A DNA stretch of 64,000 nucleotides from Butyriboletus loyo (GCA_038093515.1 JBBPSI010000074.1:47558-111557), one strand, 5' to 3'. Positions 1-12,948 are shown, counted from the stretch's first letter. Program-made: numbers and translations. The notes: generated by a model not told the origin, from the letters alone.

Positions 1-6
1 AGAAAC

Positions 7-1373
7 ATGGCCTCAATTGGCAGCGTTACGAAGCAAATTGCAGCGCTTGAGATCTCCTCCAAGAAGCAAGCCAATCCACCACCGACTCGACCAACGCACT
101 CGGGGCAGTCGAGTCAAACGAGCGTTGCAAAACTCCTCACCAAATATGCTGCACCCAACCCCATACCAAAACCTGTCCAACCATCCGCTCTCCGAAATCA
201 GACGAACACAGAGAACAGAACTACCACGCCACCGTGCACGACTAAGCCCGTCGCCAAACCGCCCACCATTGACATTGGAAAGTACGACGGTGGGTTCGAG
301 ATAGACAATGAGAAAAGAGGCGAGAAGGTGTACGGGGAAGCCGCTGAAGACTTGGCACTTGATTCGAGCGTCTCGAGGTGTGTCTCGCTGATGTACTGCT
401 GTTCTCGATCGTGACATCCCTGCAGAACACAACCGACCCGCGAATGGAACCTGAACTCGTTCGACATCGGCCGCCCTCTTGGAAAGGGCAAATTCGGTCG
501 CGTATACATGGTCCGCACCAAAGTTGAACCGTACTACATCCTCGCGCTCAAGTGCCTGTACAAATCCGAAATCGTCCAGTCTCGCGTCGAGAAGCAGATC
601 CGTCGAGAAATAGAAATCCAGCAGAACCTTCGTCATCCGAATGTTCTGCGTTTATATGGCTATTTCCACGACGAGAAGCGTATTTTCCTCATGCTCGAAT
701 TTGCTGGAAAAGGCGAACTTTACAAGCAACTGAGCAAACATGGGAGCTTCTCCGAGAAGCGCAGCTCGAGATATGTTGACCAAATGGCGGACGCACTGCA
801 CTATTTGCACTCGAAACATGTTATCCACAGAGACATCAAGCCGGAGAATCTTTTGCTAGGTATCAATGGCGAACTCAAGATTGGAGATTTCGGCTGGAGC
901 GTACATGCGCCGAGCAACCGACGAATGACGCTTTGTGGTACATTAGACTACCTTCCCCCGGAGATGGTGGAGGGGAAAGAACATAATGAAAAGGTGGATT
1001 ACTGGGCACTCGGAGTGCTCACCTATGAATTTATGGTTGGGAATCCACCCTTTGAAGACAGAAACAGCGTCAACGGTCAGTGCCTCTGCCCTACTCATGC
1101 AAGTCAAGCTCATCTTGGTGCAGCCACGTATCGACGGATAGCAAAGGTTGATCTCCGCATACCGTCCCACGTTTCGCCTGAAGCGGGAGACCTCATTTCC
1201 AAGGTGGACTCTGTCCCTTGCTTCCGCGTACCCAAGCCCGGCATACTAATCTTACCTCTTAGCTTCTGAAATACAACCCGGAGGAACGGCTTCCCTTGGA
1301 GGAAGTTTCCCGGCATCCTTGGATTGTCAGATACCGTCCAAAGGGGATATCACGGGGTGGGAGTGGCGCCTAA
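7..1373 (+). CDS. Aurora-family serine/threonine kinase
   Basis: Mitotic kinase of the chromosomal passenger complex, acting at centromere and spindle (family knowledge). Exons read as 7-377, 426-1075, 1124-1203 and 1263-1373, giving 403 codons in frame. The first ~130 residues are Ser/Thr/Pro-rich and disordered, as in other Aurora kinases. The kinase domain starts near residue 137 with the glycine loop GKGKFGRV. The ATP-binding lysine is in LALKCLYK (about 165), the catalytic loop is [11 protein letters not shown] (about 258), and the activation segment starts at [13 protein letters not shown]. That [10 protein letters not shown] string followed by [13 protein letters not shown] is diagnostic of Aurora; the activating Thr lies in it. 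The tail WIVRYRPKG closes the domain. The ATG is the first in the window, so an earlier start cannot be excluded. It faces the MPP-beta gene tail to tail. Confidence 0.93.
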
Positions 1374-1701
1374 ATCCAATCGCTGCAGTATTCTTCGAAC
1401 TTGCTCTCAAGTGTTTCGTCATCTACAGTTGTATGTACCTTTCCATGTACTGACCTCGCATTGAATATTGAATGCTCGATATCAAAAAAATGGCATGGGA
1501 CATGAATTCACCAATCTGCAGGGACATTATCGTCTAGCATTTCAAAAATCATCTTAATGTGAAGGGCAAGATCACTTTCGGTATTAAAAGTCCTTTATTC
1601 CGTGGTCGAATGACAGGAACGTAAAATTGTCTATCCACCTGCCGTAGTCACTGTCCTACGATATACTTAGACAAAACATGAGAACGAAGGAGCACCATAC
1701 C
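1374..1701. other. Convergent 3' intergenic region
   Basis: About 330 bases between the stop codons of the Aurora kinase (+) and the peptidase subunit (-). AT-rich stretches fit shared 3' UTR and polyadenylation sequence. No open frame or repeat worth naming is seen. Confidence 0.5.
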
Positions 1702-3280
1702 TTAGTAGATCATTGAGGACATGTCTGCCCGCATGCGGTTGTAATCAAAGAGACCCTCGATGGGCCCAAGAGCTGCAATGGCGATCTATGCAAAGCTTAT
1801 CAATATCCGCATACCACAAAAAGGCACAAGACAGCGGACATACATCCTTGTCCCAGAGATACTTTTGAGCAACGCGCTTGATTTCTTCAGGGGTAACGGC
1901 ATCGACAGCGTTCTCAATCTGCTTGGGTGTCATACGGCGACCGGTGGTGACTAGCTGTCGGCCAATGTCTTCAGCGATAGCGGTAGTTCCATCCAAGCTA
2001 AGAAGAAGGCCAGCTTTGAGTTGGCTCTTAGCACGCTCGACCTCAACGTCAGTAGGCGCCATAGACATGCGTGTCCATTCCTTGAGTGTGAAATGAGCCA
2101 TATCGTCGAGGTTCATGAAGTTCTCTGACACCAGGTAGATACCCCAAAGACCGGTATCTGAGTAAGATGTGGAGAAAGACATGAAGCTGTTGGCGAGGTT
2201 GTTGGAAGAAATGATATGAGAGAGTCGAGAAGATAGTAGAGAGGATGCACCCAAGGAACGGTCCCAGTTACCCATGATCGACTGCATTGCCAACATGGGG
2301 AAATAGTCGGGGGAACTCCAACCCACGCCTTCGACAGTAATAGCAACGTGAGCGCATGGGATCTCGTCGTCGCGGATCCGAACTTCTGAGCCAACGAAGT
2401 TGGTGCGAGGATGGGCAAGACGACCAAGAGGTATTGGATTAGTGGAGACAGGAAGGGAAGAGAAATGTTTTTCGGCCAGTTTTACAAGTTCTTGGTGGTC
2501 AACACCGCCCGCGCCGACCAGAACCATACGATCAGCGGTGTAGTTGGTCTTGATGTAGTTCGCGAGATCATCACGCTTGATGGACAAAATGTTGGCTTTC
2601 GGTCCGAGAATTGTCCGACCAAGGGGTTGACCTATGGGATGTTGGTAATAGCACGAAAGAGAAGAGCGATGGTATACCTTGGAATGCGACTGAATGCAAA
2701 TGGTCGAAGACAACTTCTTCAAGTTGCTTGTCAACTTCCTGTTGCTCACGAAGAATGACATCTCGCTCGCGCTCAACGGCAGCATTCTCCAGCTTAGAGT
2801 TTTGCAGTATGTCACTGATGATATCGACAGCGACCGGGACGTCCTTGCGGAAGCTCTTGGCGTAGTAAACGGTTTGTTCGCGTGAGGTATACGCGTTCAG
2901 GTGTGCACCATGATTTTCTACTTCCAGCTCAAGCGCGTGTTGGTTTCTGCGGCTTGTTCCCTTGAAAGCCATATGTTCCAAAAAGTGTGCAGTCCCATTC
3001 GTTTTGTCGGTCTCTGCGCGAGAGCCTGCGTCTATCCAGACACCGACAGTAGCGGTCTGCGCGTGCGGATGAGACTCTGTTGCAACAGTGAGACCATTTG
3101 AGAGTGTGGTTGTCTCGGTGATGGGCGCCGGGATGTTCACAGCCGTCGCAAACGATCGCAAGGGCCGCTGGGCGTTGTGTCAGATTTGGAGGTGCTCAAC
3201 GAGGGCGGTGGACTCACGGGATGACGAGTTGTGCTACGGAGGGCACGACCCAGCGACGCCGACAACGTTCGAGAGACCAT
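1702..3280 (-). CDS. Mitochondrial processing peptidase, beta subunit
   Basis: M16-family zinc peptidase subunit that removes presequences from imported matrix proteins; in fungi it is separate from or shared with the bc1 core protein. Exons on the minus strand: 3280-3218, 3167-2678, 2631-1844 and 1785-1702 (474 codons, in frame). The protein opens with a short Arg/Ser-rich, acid-free stretch that looks like its own mitochondrial presequence. The inverted zinc motif HFLEH lies at about residues 82-86 and the distal glutamate is in the [13 protein letters not shown] region about 75 residues later, as expected for the catalytic beta subunit. Downstream strings such as GAGGVDH and the SDTGLWGIY region are typical of the family. 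Its start lies only 164 bases beyond the stop of the FIST-like gene in the same direction. Confidence 0.95.
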
Positions 3281-3444
3281 TCGGAAAAAAAGGTAGAGTG
3301 AGTACGGTCCGACTCCACACAAAACCTCGGGTGATCTCGGTCAATCGGAATTTGCCGAATTTCTTTCTCCGACTCAATCACGTGATGAAAACATGTATAC
3401 GTGCTACCCTCTTCCAGTGAGCTAGTAGTAGTATGCTAACACGT

Positions 3445-5225
3445 TCATTTCGCGGCAGGACAGTTCCATGACAATCCCGTACGTCCCCCGGGAACGACAC
3501 ACTTCCAAGGCCCTTGCGCGCCATGTGAGAGGGTAAACCCATTCTCAGATGCTGCGAGGAATGCATTCGAAACAGTCGAGCAATCACTATCTGCTGTTAG
3601 ACCGTCTACAAGTTCATCCTCGAAGCTTGACGTCGGTGTCATCTCTGGTGCAACAAATAGTGAGATATTTTTGAGACTGGCGTCTGGGATGTATGTCGGG
3701 GCATCCGTTACAGGGTCTCTGGGCAAGTGGTATAGCTGCCAACAAAATCGTAAGTTGACGATAGTATTACAGGCAAGACGACCAACTCACACGGACAATA
3801 GAACCTTCTCTTGGTGTTGAACCAATGTCGAGAGCGATAGCTCCACGTGATGGATCGCCGGCATTGATGCGATGGAGTTGGGAGACCTGGATGGTCCAAC
3901 AGAGTGATTTTTTTTGGATAGAACAACATTGGTTATCTGGTGATAGACAAGGACGTAAGACGTAAATTGGTACCACGTACCTGTTGAGTTGACGGATCCA
4001 TGATACCGACGTAAAACTCGTCCTCTTTTCCTACCCATGTTGTATATGAGGTGGAAAGGCCATGTTTCTGGATAGCGCTGAGCAACAATAAAGTGGGATT
4101 CCCAGAATCTAGTGATAGAATCAGATTTCCTGCAGAACTGACGTCGAAGATGTAGATGACGCGAATCGATCGAATGCAAAATTATTAGATCAGTCTCGCA
4201 CAGCGAGGAAGGGCTACTGGATACCTCGTAACGTTCAGATCAGTGCTTAGCGCGACCAGCGGAGGGAAGGAAAGCTCGACCACCGGTGGAGATGAAGAAG
4301 GGGAAGTGTTGAACGCGATACCAACGGCCCCGTTCGATAAAATAGACCCATTGCGAAAGAGCGTAACTGGACGACCAGTAGTGAAAGGAGTGGATGAAGC
4401 GATAAGAGAGAGCTGTATAGCATCAAAGATTGCACCGGGTGTAGATGAGGTTGTAAGACGGAAAATGGGTTGAAATAAACGTTGCGATATTACAGACCTT
4501 GTTCGCTTGCGGAAACGCACCTTCTAGCACAGTCGCAAGCCCTTCCGGTGCCTTGTCAGAGAAGTAGAGAATATTGTCTACGGTTGATGGGCTGACGGAC
4601 ATGGCATTTGCAAAGGGATGTTGTTATTTGAGAAGAAGACATACTCAAGATTTCGCAGTGCATCAGGCAGCGTCGAGTCTACGCCATTTCCGTGTCTTGA
4701 TGACGACGAACAAGTCACCGAGTTTGCGGTGTGATCCCAGACGTCATCCCAATTAACCTTACCATCAGACTCGGAAAGATCACGGATAATTTGCATTTGT
4801 GAATTCTCAATATTGACTCGCGTTGCTCCATTCGTGTTCTCAATTCTCCTCTGTCGAGCAGCGTGCCACCTCCCGACTTGTGCCTCTGCACGACCCGAGA
4901 TCGTGGAACGGAAGGACACACCATTTACGAACGCGTACGCGAGGGAGCATGAATGTGGTCCAGTGCGTACCCTCGGGTCGAAGTATTGATCGGGTAGTGG
5001 TGCGGATATGCAGCCGACATGCTCAGGATAGAGCTGGGTGAGAGTGGATGTGATATCAGACAGAACCCCTGGAGGAGTTGCCGACGAGGGAGCAAGTGCG
5101 AAAAGTAAGATTGGGTTTGGTGAGGACAGTTTATGTCTTCTCTGGAGTGACTGGGGAAGGACGTTGAGCAGTGAGCGCGCACATCGAGAATTGTACGTGA
5201 CCGCGGTGGAAATTTGCGAAGACAT
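3445..5225 (-). CDS. FIST-domain-like protein (FBXO22-type C-terminal half)
   Basis: Likely a small-ligand or signal-sensing FIST protein; its function in fungi is not established. Exons 5225-4645, 4591-4498, 4412-4225, 4137-3981, 3886-3791 and 3735-3445 give 468 codons in frame. No signal peptide or membrane segment is seen. Features that suggest FIST: an N-terminal block with PILLFALAP and VGCISAPLP, then a central block with TGRPVTLFRNG followed by NGAVGIAF, which resembles the exposed Gly-Ala-Val-Gly strand of FIST domains. The last ~90 residues end in a Gly/Trp-rich segment. The start is the ATG in a short run after an upstream in-frame stretch with poor coding character. The assignment is by pattern recognition only; a profile search would settle it. 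The gene model itself is solid because every junction keeps frame. Confidence 0.6.
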
Positions 5226-7569
5226 TCGTGAATCGACGTCGACGTTTATGCAGAAAAAAACCTCGACAGCCTGTCCCCTGGCTGTGATGTATGATTTCGT
5301 TGTGGGTGGTCTGGAGGCTGGGGTGATACTCAGAGCCAAGTCACAAGTCGGCTTAGACTGCGTCAGTCCCGACACCACTCAGAGCCAAAATACATGTTCA
5401 CTATTCATACAACGTGTCACCGTCATTCCGGTACAATGATTCTCTCTTCTGAAACAGATTGGGTACGAATGAAAGTGCTACCATGCATGCGACCATGAAA
5501 GCGCTTCTCTAGCATTTCGCGACCAGTCCGACAGACCCAGTTCGTACGTTTTGAGTCCTAGTTCACCACGAGGAGACAGATGCTGATGCGTCATGTATGC
5601 AGCAGTAAAACCGCTCGCAATCCCCTTGTATGTGCGCCGGTGAGTAAGACCATTGAACATTGCCATTCCATTTGGTTATATTCGACATCAACATCCTCGG
5701 TGGATTAACATTCAATCGAATCACTCCACGTTTGCAGCTTCTCGACCACCAGCAAGAAGGGATCGGCGGGGAGCTAGGGATCGGTGGGGGTGTCCGCCAT
5801 TACCTCTTCGCTTCCGGAAAAACTGGTACTACGAGGGCTGTCTTGATATCCTTTTCTAGCTGATTCAGCTCATCCTGAGTGAAGGATCTGAAACCATCAA
5901 TCGTCACGTCTCAAAAGTGCATCTGTTAAGATGACCGAATCGACAATAGAAACAGAAACTTGGCGCTTGGTTGTGGTCGCTAGCGGCGTAAGAGATGCTA
6001 TTGGTTGGCTATTCTTCAGTTCTGCTTGAATAATATTCGACGTCCTGCAGTCAATCTGTCGAAAAACCATACACTAGTGTAGAGTTATCTCACGACAGAA
6101 GTTACTTAAGCGTATCACCATAAGTCTGAGAAATTACACCGGCTTGGATTGTTTGATCGATCAAGGATTCGGCCGTGGACGGAGTCACTTAACCACTGGA
6201 GGCGCTCCTCTTGCAGCTTTGGGACCGCCAGCAAGAAGGAATCGAGGATGAAGTGGGAATCGGGGGTGTCCAGTCTCCCTTTCATCCCGCTCGCAGCTCC
6301 TGGACCACCAACACGAAGGAATCGGCGGGGGAGTCCACCACGCCCTCTCCGCTTGTGTCTTGGTGTTCGTTGCCGTGGCACTACCAGTAGAATCGGAGAG
6401 CAGCGACGCGATATTGGTCGCTAGTGGCTCAAGGAGGAGGAGTAAATCGTCAGGGGTTGTGACAATTTTATGCTCAGTTAGTATTTTATCGTAATCCATC
6501 TTATTTTGCTCTGTACTGAAGAAGCCAGAGGATATTAGAAAGGTGGTGGACTCCACGATCTCCTCCTGAGTTGCAACTGGAGAACTCGGGTCCGTTACTG
6601 GAAAGAAGTCAGCGAGTAATGACCTTTGTTTGCCTATTTATTCACGGAGCGGGTGCGGGAAGAGACATGACCGAGGAGGTGACGGCAGCGGTCACGAAAG
6701 ATAGAGCATAACACGGGAACGCATCCTGCAATGTGGCAATAATTAACAAAGAAATTCGAACAACGAGAGCACTATCAGGCCGTTAACGGGAAACTGATCC
6801 TGGTCGGGGAATATAGAAAAGGCTAACAGAAAGCAGACTATGAGGATGTCAACACGAAATGGGTGTATAGACTTACTAGCCAGTACCTGGAGCCGAAGAA
6901 GGCTGCTGGAACGAGAGTAAAGGGTGGGAATTCATACGCTCATAAAATGAGGTAGGCATATCTGCCGGAACACCATCAAATGACTCACGGCCCGCTCGCA
7001 CTCGCGGTCGCCAAACCATCAGCGACGGACTTGTGAACCTTGTGATCACCCCCAAAACCTGTGCGGTTTTCTCGGACACCATGAATTACTGACGTACGGA
7101 TCAATGGTAGTAGATGTGAAGCTTGAGAAGGAGCGCTTCCCGTCGCATGGGCCACCGCATGAATGGGCGAACTAACGTGGATGCTCTGTCGCCGAGCGGC
7201 GATCCTTTGAGTGCCAGTGGGCGCTGGCTGAGGCCGCCATCATAGATTGGAGCTGCGCATGGGATTCCCTCAAAACGCTTAGTCACAAGTGAATGATCGA
7301 CTTGTAAATTAGATTGTGAACATATGTGGGATCATGTACACGACACAATTTAAACGCACAAGATCACGGACAGATTGTGTAAAGCACACAAGGATGAAGA
7401 ACATACAACTGAGAGACTTCTAAGACGATACATCGGAGGTCGTTCAGTAGCAAAGTGTAGCAACCGATGCGCTGCTGCTCCTGCGAGTGTGTTGCTGGTA
7501 CCTGTGACCTGTCCATTCTCCTCTCCAGCCAAAATCTACTAGGGGTATAATTGGGTCTAGCTGCTACCT
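5226..7569. other. Unresolved patch with internal repeat and coding-like scraps
   Basis: About 2.3 kb between the FIST-like and SPX-EXS genes. Short minus-strand stretches look coding: around 5820-5880 (a segment reading SFTQDELNQLEKDIKTALV), 6450-6556 (LLLLLEPLATNIASLL) and 7410-7532. No set of splice junctions joins them into one frame by eye. Two regions, 5735-5800 and 6205-6345, carry copies of the same ~40-base sequence, which on the minus strand reads TPPPIPSCWWSRSC. This may be an unrecognised lineage-specific gene or the remains of one. No known domain is visible. Confidence 0.35.
5735..6345. repeat. Imperfect ~40-bp repeated motif (about three copies)
   Basis: The pattern 'cag ctnctggaccacca-caagaaggaatcggcggggg' appears near 5737-5775, 6206-6245 and 6293-6335, with substitutions and different spacers. 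Two copies are followed by similar 'gtcc' plus C-rich stretches. The copies are direct. On the minus strand they encode a Pro/Ser/Trp motif, so this could be a coding repeat or a short duplicated non-coding unit. Confidence 0.55.
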
Positions 7570-10500
7570 TCAGCTCAAACGGAATATCCGTTTCCTCAAC
7601 CGCGCCTCCTCGTTGGAGTACACGTCAAGGTCATACGGCAGGGGTGCCTCGTGCATAATTCGGTGCAGAGCCGTATTATGAAGGTGCTTGTTCTCGAGTC
7701 GATCTGGAACCGTCGAACGCGTGAGCTGTAGCCACAAGGAAAGGGAAAATGGCTTACAAAAGTTCCACAGTACCCTCCGTAACATTTCCAACAAGGCAAT
7801 GATGAACGATAATAGTTCGTAATTTTCCCCTTTGACGGTTGCGAAAACTACCCAATCGAAACGCAAGCATAGGTTGGATATCTGTGAAGAGGACTTAGAT
7901 TTAGGTATGAGAGGGAATCGATCCGTGATCGTACCATAGAAAAGTAGTAGTGCTACGACATCGTCAGTGGCGTTGACAAGATCGGGACAAGGAAACACAC
8001 CGGAATATGTGATTTATAGACGAAATCTGATCTAAGGAGTGGATATCGAGCATGTGGTTTACACATTCCCCAGTCCATTGTTATGTCCTGAGACACAAAT
8101 ATGTCATGGATGTCGAGACGTACGGAGGCGGAGGAACTTACCCAAACACACGAATATATCGCATTGACAGTCGCTGCGAAACACCAGAGAATGTAGGTTT
8201 TACCGGTGCGGGGACTCACTGAGAGATGATTTCAGCAGCGTGTTGACCATCATAGAGTCAGACATACTTTGGTGCCTCCAGTAGTAGTAACAAAAGTAAT
8301 ATATCATACCCATCCCGTACTTCCCAGCCTATTTGAACCAGGTGATGAAAATTGAATGAATGGAGATCATATAAATAACATACGTTGAGAAGTTGGCTGG
8401 GGAGTTTTGAATCCCAGTATCGCCTCAGGGACTGTGCAAAACGTGCTAGGAAGGGCAAGATACCAAGAAGACAATACCATCCCCAATTCTGAGCTATGCT
8501 GCACGTCGACCATACTTCTTGCGCTTGAGGGGCGCTAGCCGAGGATAGGAGACTCCGAGATGCACCATGGAGAGCGGACGATTCCATGTGATACAGAGTT
8601 GTGACGTTGGATGTAGCATATAACGAGGATTGCGAATAAATTGGGGATTGCACGGTCGAACTGGAGAAGTCGAGGGAGAAACGGGTGTAGAAGCAGCCCA
8701 CGAAGTACAGGTTGGAAAGCGAATACACAAGACTGCAGAGTTGATCACTGGTAGTAACAGCCTGAGGGTGAGCTGGATTTGCTGAAGCAAACATAAGGAT
8801 CATACCCGAGCCAGACGTCTGTGAACTGGAATATTATCAGATTTCGAAGGTGTATCGTGACGTCGATACTGGAGGCATACCTCGACCACCCGCATCCCAC
8901 TAACCCCAAGCCTAGCTATTTGCTTAATTGTCCACCAACGAGCGCCCCCTCGCATAAAACTCTGTTTGTCCAGACGTGGCTGGCGTCAGACCTGGATGAG
9001 GAGCATCAGAAGGTGGTTGAAGTACTTACACGGAGTGGATTTAACATAACCGCGAGGGTGAGAGCGAGCCAGATCAAGGGCCACAGCATTGGGGAACCAA
9101 TTTGAGCCAAGGAGAACCAGTATGCGTAAGCGAGGGTGCACAAGAAGAAGGAAGGAAGCTTTTGCGCCAAGTCAAAATAAGTTGTGTGTGGTAGCCATAT
9201 AGCACATACTTCAAAATATTGATGACGATCAATCCTTGATCTTGAGTTCAGTTCTGTGCAGATTGTCAGAGAGTGAATAAAGCGTGTTGGTAGTGACGTA
9301 CTAAAGATAAAGACGTAGCTGATTCTTTTTTCCTCCCATACGAGGATATTGACACCAATCAGCAGCACCAGAAGTATCGGTACGATGAATATCGAGTAAA
9401 TAAAGAGCAGGATATCCCATGACGGGAGTGTTTTCCGTGTATACTCCTGGAAAGCTACAAATGAAGTTCAGAATGATACGGCTGAACAGTCTTGAAAGAA
9501 GTTCCTACATAGATAGGAACCTGCACCAATCGCAGGAACTGCTAGCCCCAACCACACCCCTGAGCGGAATGTGCTGGAATGGTACGTCATCGATGATAAC
9601 ATGACTCGAAGGCGGCTCATCGCTTTCTTTCTGTTTCCGTGTTCTGGATACGAGGTCCACGTGTCAGTAACATATAATTAAAACATATGAATCCCACCGC
9701 GCTCGAACGTGGAAGGACGTACCGAATCGTGCCGCGAAAAGGTGTTCCATTTCCTTGAGCATAGTGCTGACCATAGCACCAGAGCCAAAGGCGGAAGGCT
9801 CGACCTACAAGAATTCAGTCCATGAGTGTTGCAACATCACTCACCAGTGCAGCTCCATACCTTGTCCTTCATGTACGCGTCCATGACAGAAATCTTGGTA
9901 ATCTTCCTATATTTCTTCAACGCTTTGCGAAATCCGGTAAGGTTAACAATCTTTGTACACAACGCAAGGAAATCATGGGCGTGGTTCAACAATAGCACGA
10001 CGATAGTCCAAGGTCGATCGAGAATCCGGCCGAGTAAATTTGAATGAGGATCCGAAGGTCAAAAAATAAAATGTCAACATGCAACAAAAAGGCACTCACT
10101 CTGTAACTGTTTAAGACCTCGAGGCCGCTGTAAATACATGGCGCATATCAGCATCAAGCAAGGCATTCAACAGAAAACAAATAAGTTGCATTGTGCGAGA
10201 CCCGCCTCTCCCCAACCTTTCATTGTACAGTTTCTGAAGGAAGAGCATTGTTCCAACCTACCGGTAATGTTCAATGACAGCATGTCGGAGTCGCCTTTTT
10301 GCGTGTCGATACTCATGGGGGTCGAGGGGATGCTTGCTTCCTGGGAAGCTATTCCAACGTTCGCTTAGCGACCTAGTACAGTCATTTAGCGTCGCAGAGG
10401 ATGCGGTACTACGGTATGTTCCGGCTGCGTCACTTGCCACTGCACGCTTTCCAGAATTATTGGCATTCGGACGCTGGCGTTCAGATACTTTCCTACCTAA

Positions 10501-11815
10501 GTTGAATGTATCAACGAAACCAAAATATCTGTGAGTCAAATTTGGAGCACTTTCGGAAAAAAAAGCCTTACCACCACGTCCCGTGCCCCGGAACCACTTG
10601 ACCAATGACGAAAGTGCAGGTTGGATAGAAAGACACGCTCTCTTAGCCCAGTTCTGAGACTTCAAGTGCGCGGATGATTCCTAACGGGGTCACAGTTTAG
10701 TGGCATATGCGCCTATCCACAATAAAGAGCACCAACATAGAACATTTGCTTGTGTATTCCAAGTTCATCTAGTTGTTTTCTTAGCATTTTGGCACGTTCG
10801 TGCATCTCTTTCGCCCTTTCTGTATAAAATGTTTCTACTTTGTCTAGTTCAGCATCGAACATATCGAAAAATTCGGCATGGATGGCGGGCAGGTTGGAAA
10901 GTATTGTATACAAAGTCGGAGGTGTGGGAGATCCTGTCAAAACCGCGATTAAGTTATGGTTAGGCCTTGACAGACAGGGGAAACAGATACCTGAACCCCT
11001 GAGTGGAGCACGGTGGGTTCTTGGGAGTAACAACGCTTGTGGAAATGGTGCGTTTATTCCTGTTTCGGTCACACCAAGTGGAGGACCGGTTGACGTCAAA
11101 CCGAAGGAAGATACTGATATATTTTGTGAGCACCCGAACTCAACCGTTGTCAGTGAATTCATGGCTTACTTTCCTGGTGACTCATTCTCCGCCCCGTAGA
11201 GGAAGCTAGCCCATGGCTACTCAAGTCCATAGTACCATCCGTTGTAGGGTCAGTTCCCGAGACCCATACGCCCGCGATGCGCGCTACTGCTGTGGTTCCT
11301 CGATTAAAGTACACCCCTGTCATGATTAAGAATGAATGCACTTCATTTTCAGGCACATAATCAGTGCCCAGGAGTGCTCTCACCTTCGGAGTCATCATAT
11401 GTCTCCTCATTATCTGGAGAGATATTGAGAACATGGTCGATGTCCATATCCCCAAAGGAACTCCATGTATCGGCTTGCCGCGAAACCCTTGCTCGTATAA
11501 GTGCTAGCTGTACTTTAAGTTTGCGATAGTCTCTGTGGAACAGGAAGCAATCATATGTTTCCCAAGGTATGGGAGTCACGTTAGGGCATGGACATTCGAA
11601 CAGTAAACTCATTACATGTAAGCTTTCCCCCACTCGGAGGTCTATGGAGAGCAGTTAATACGAGGAATATGCAGGAATGCGGCTCGGAGACTCTCACCTG
11701 GGTATCTTGGAGGTATCTGCGGTGAAGCGGAAGATGAAAAGTAGGCGTTTGGTCAGGAATGACCGATGCAGTGAAGAAAACTGCTGCTCACCGTGCAAAC
11801 TTCATGTCTCAACGT
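7570..11815 (-). CDS. SPX-EXS membrane protein (Syg1/Xpr1-type phosphate exporter)
   Basis: Plasma or Golgi membrane phosphate exporter whose SPX domain senses inositol pyrophosphates (family knowledge). It can be read as 24 exons totalling 2,721 bases (906 aa) with frame kept at every junction. The start is MKFARYLQDTQTSEW, the classic SPX opening, split over exons of 14, 19 and 26 bases. The second SPX part has ELDKVETFYTERAKEM and ELGIHKQMFY (about 190-225). The third has DPHEYRHAKRRL..EHYR and GLEVLNSYR. LNLTGFRKALKKY follows, with the AYMKDK segment near 404. Transmembrane segments begin near 450. The EXS core includes GDQLCSLVYSLSNLYFVGC (about 619), WYCLLGILPFLARFAQSLRR, GKYGMGMIYYFCYYYW, MDWGM and finally WNFYRLENKHLHN (about 862). 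Small exons of 18-28 bases make it look broken in simple translation, but it appears intact. Confidence 0.9.
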
Positions 11816-12948
11816 TGGGTCTATCCAATCCGACTAGTTGGGTATATGGTTGGTTATCAACGAAACCAACGATTCCCTCGAATATAACTGAGAAACCGAT
11901 TACTGGGGTGGGGCATGATACCATCAGGGAGCGGGACGGATCGGAATATTTATGCATCCTGGAAAGCAGCGAGTCACGCCGCAAGAAATGGGGTAGACTC
12001 CGCAATCAATTCGGTCACTTTGAAACTTTTGAAACGACACGATCATACAGGGCCCGCACGGATCGACCGGGACCAATATTTGTGTCCGTGAATCACAGTG
12101 GGGAAACCTTCCTAACGAGGGAAAAAAAACATCATCATCGGTACCATAGGTCCCCTATATGGCATCGTAGTTTTCCGTTTCTTGCAGAGGGGATCATGAG
12201 GGATCGCAAGGTGCAGAAGGGAGAGGGAGAGTTGAAACGGCAATTCACTCGTTGCGCGAAAACTTAATTAATTAATTCCCACGGGAGCGGCACAACACAG
12301 CGAGCCACGAAACTGCAGCCTCGGGCACATAAAATCCGGATACACATGACAACGCATTGATTCGCTTGGACAGCGTCGCCGCACAATCAGAACCAGGAGT
12401 GAATACGGTTTCTCATAGAGTCATATAGCACTGCCTCGGTATGGTCTGGCTAATCACCGAAGTTCAAAAGCCTCGGAATTTGCTTCATCCATTTCTCAGA
12501 TATAACATGTTTCATTAGTTCATGGTATCCAAATATCATATACATCCTCCCCCGACGACCGGAACACCCATTTATCCAAACCCAAATCCAAGGGGTTAGG
12601 CTCGGGCACAAGAAATGGCCACGTGTCCTTTCTTGCTTCTTTCTTTGAAACACAGTGGCTGGAGAGGCGATCTGTCCAAATATTGGTGCAAGTACTACGG
12701 GTGGTACCGGTAAGTACTTATCGGATTCGAATAAAACCTGATTTCATCTGTCTGATTCATCAACTACAGAAATAAGCTGACTACAACGAAGGAGATCGGC
12801 ACAACCGTGTGAAATTTTAATTTTCGTGCGTTGCAATTGGGTGAATGTACTGCTTATTTCTCGGGTTTGTGCCCAGCCTATCTGGTCCCTAGTTGATCGT
12901 GTCACCTCTGTTTCGCTTCACTTGTCTGCGACCGTGGCGCGTGCACAT

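Noticed and set aside
5038..5439. 133-codon plus-strand open frame
   Set aside because: Largely antisense to exon 1 of the FIST-like gene; no domain or start context.
7570..11815. SPX-EXS region as a frameshifted pseudogene
   Set aside because: Splicing by eye gives 24 exons whose lengths sum to a multiple of three and restore all conserved motifs.
12450..12653. Minus-strand 67-codon frame upstream of the SPX-EXS gene
   Set aside because: It looks slightly coding-like (YMIFGYHELMKHVISEKWM) but has no splice partners, promoter or known family.
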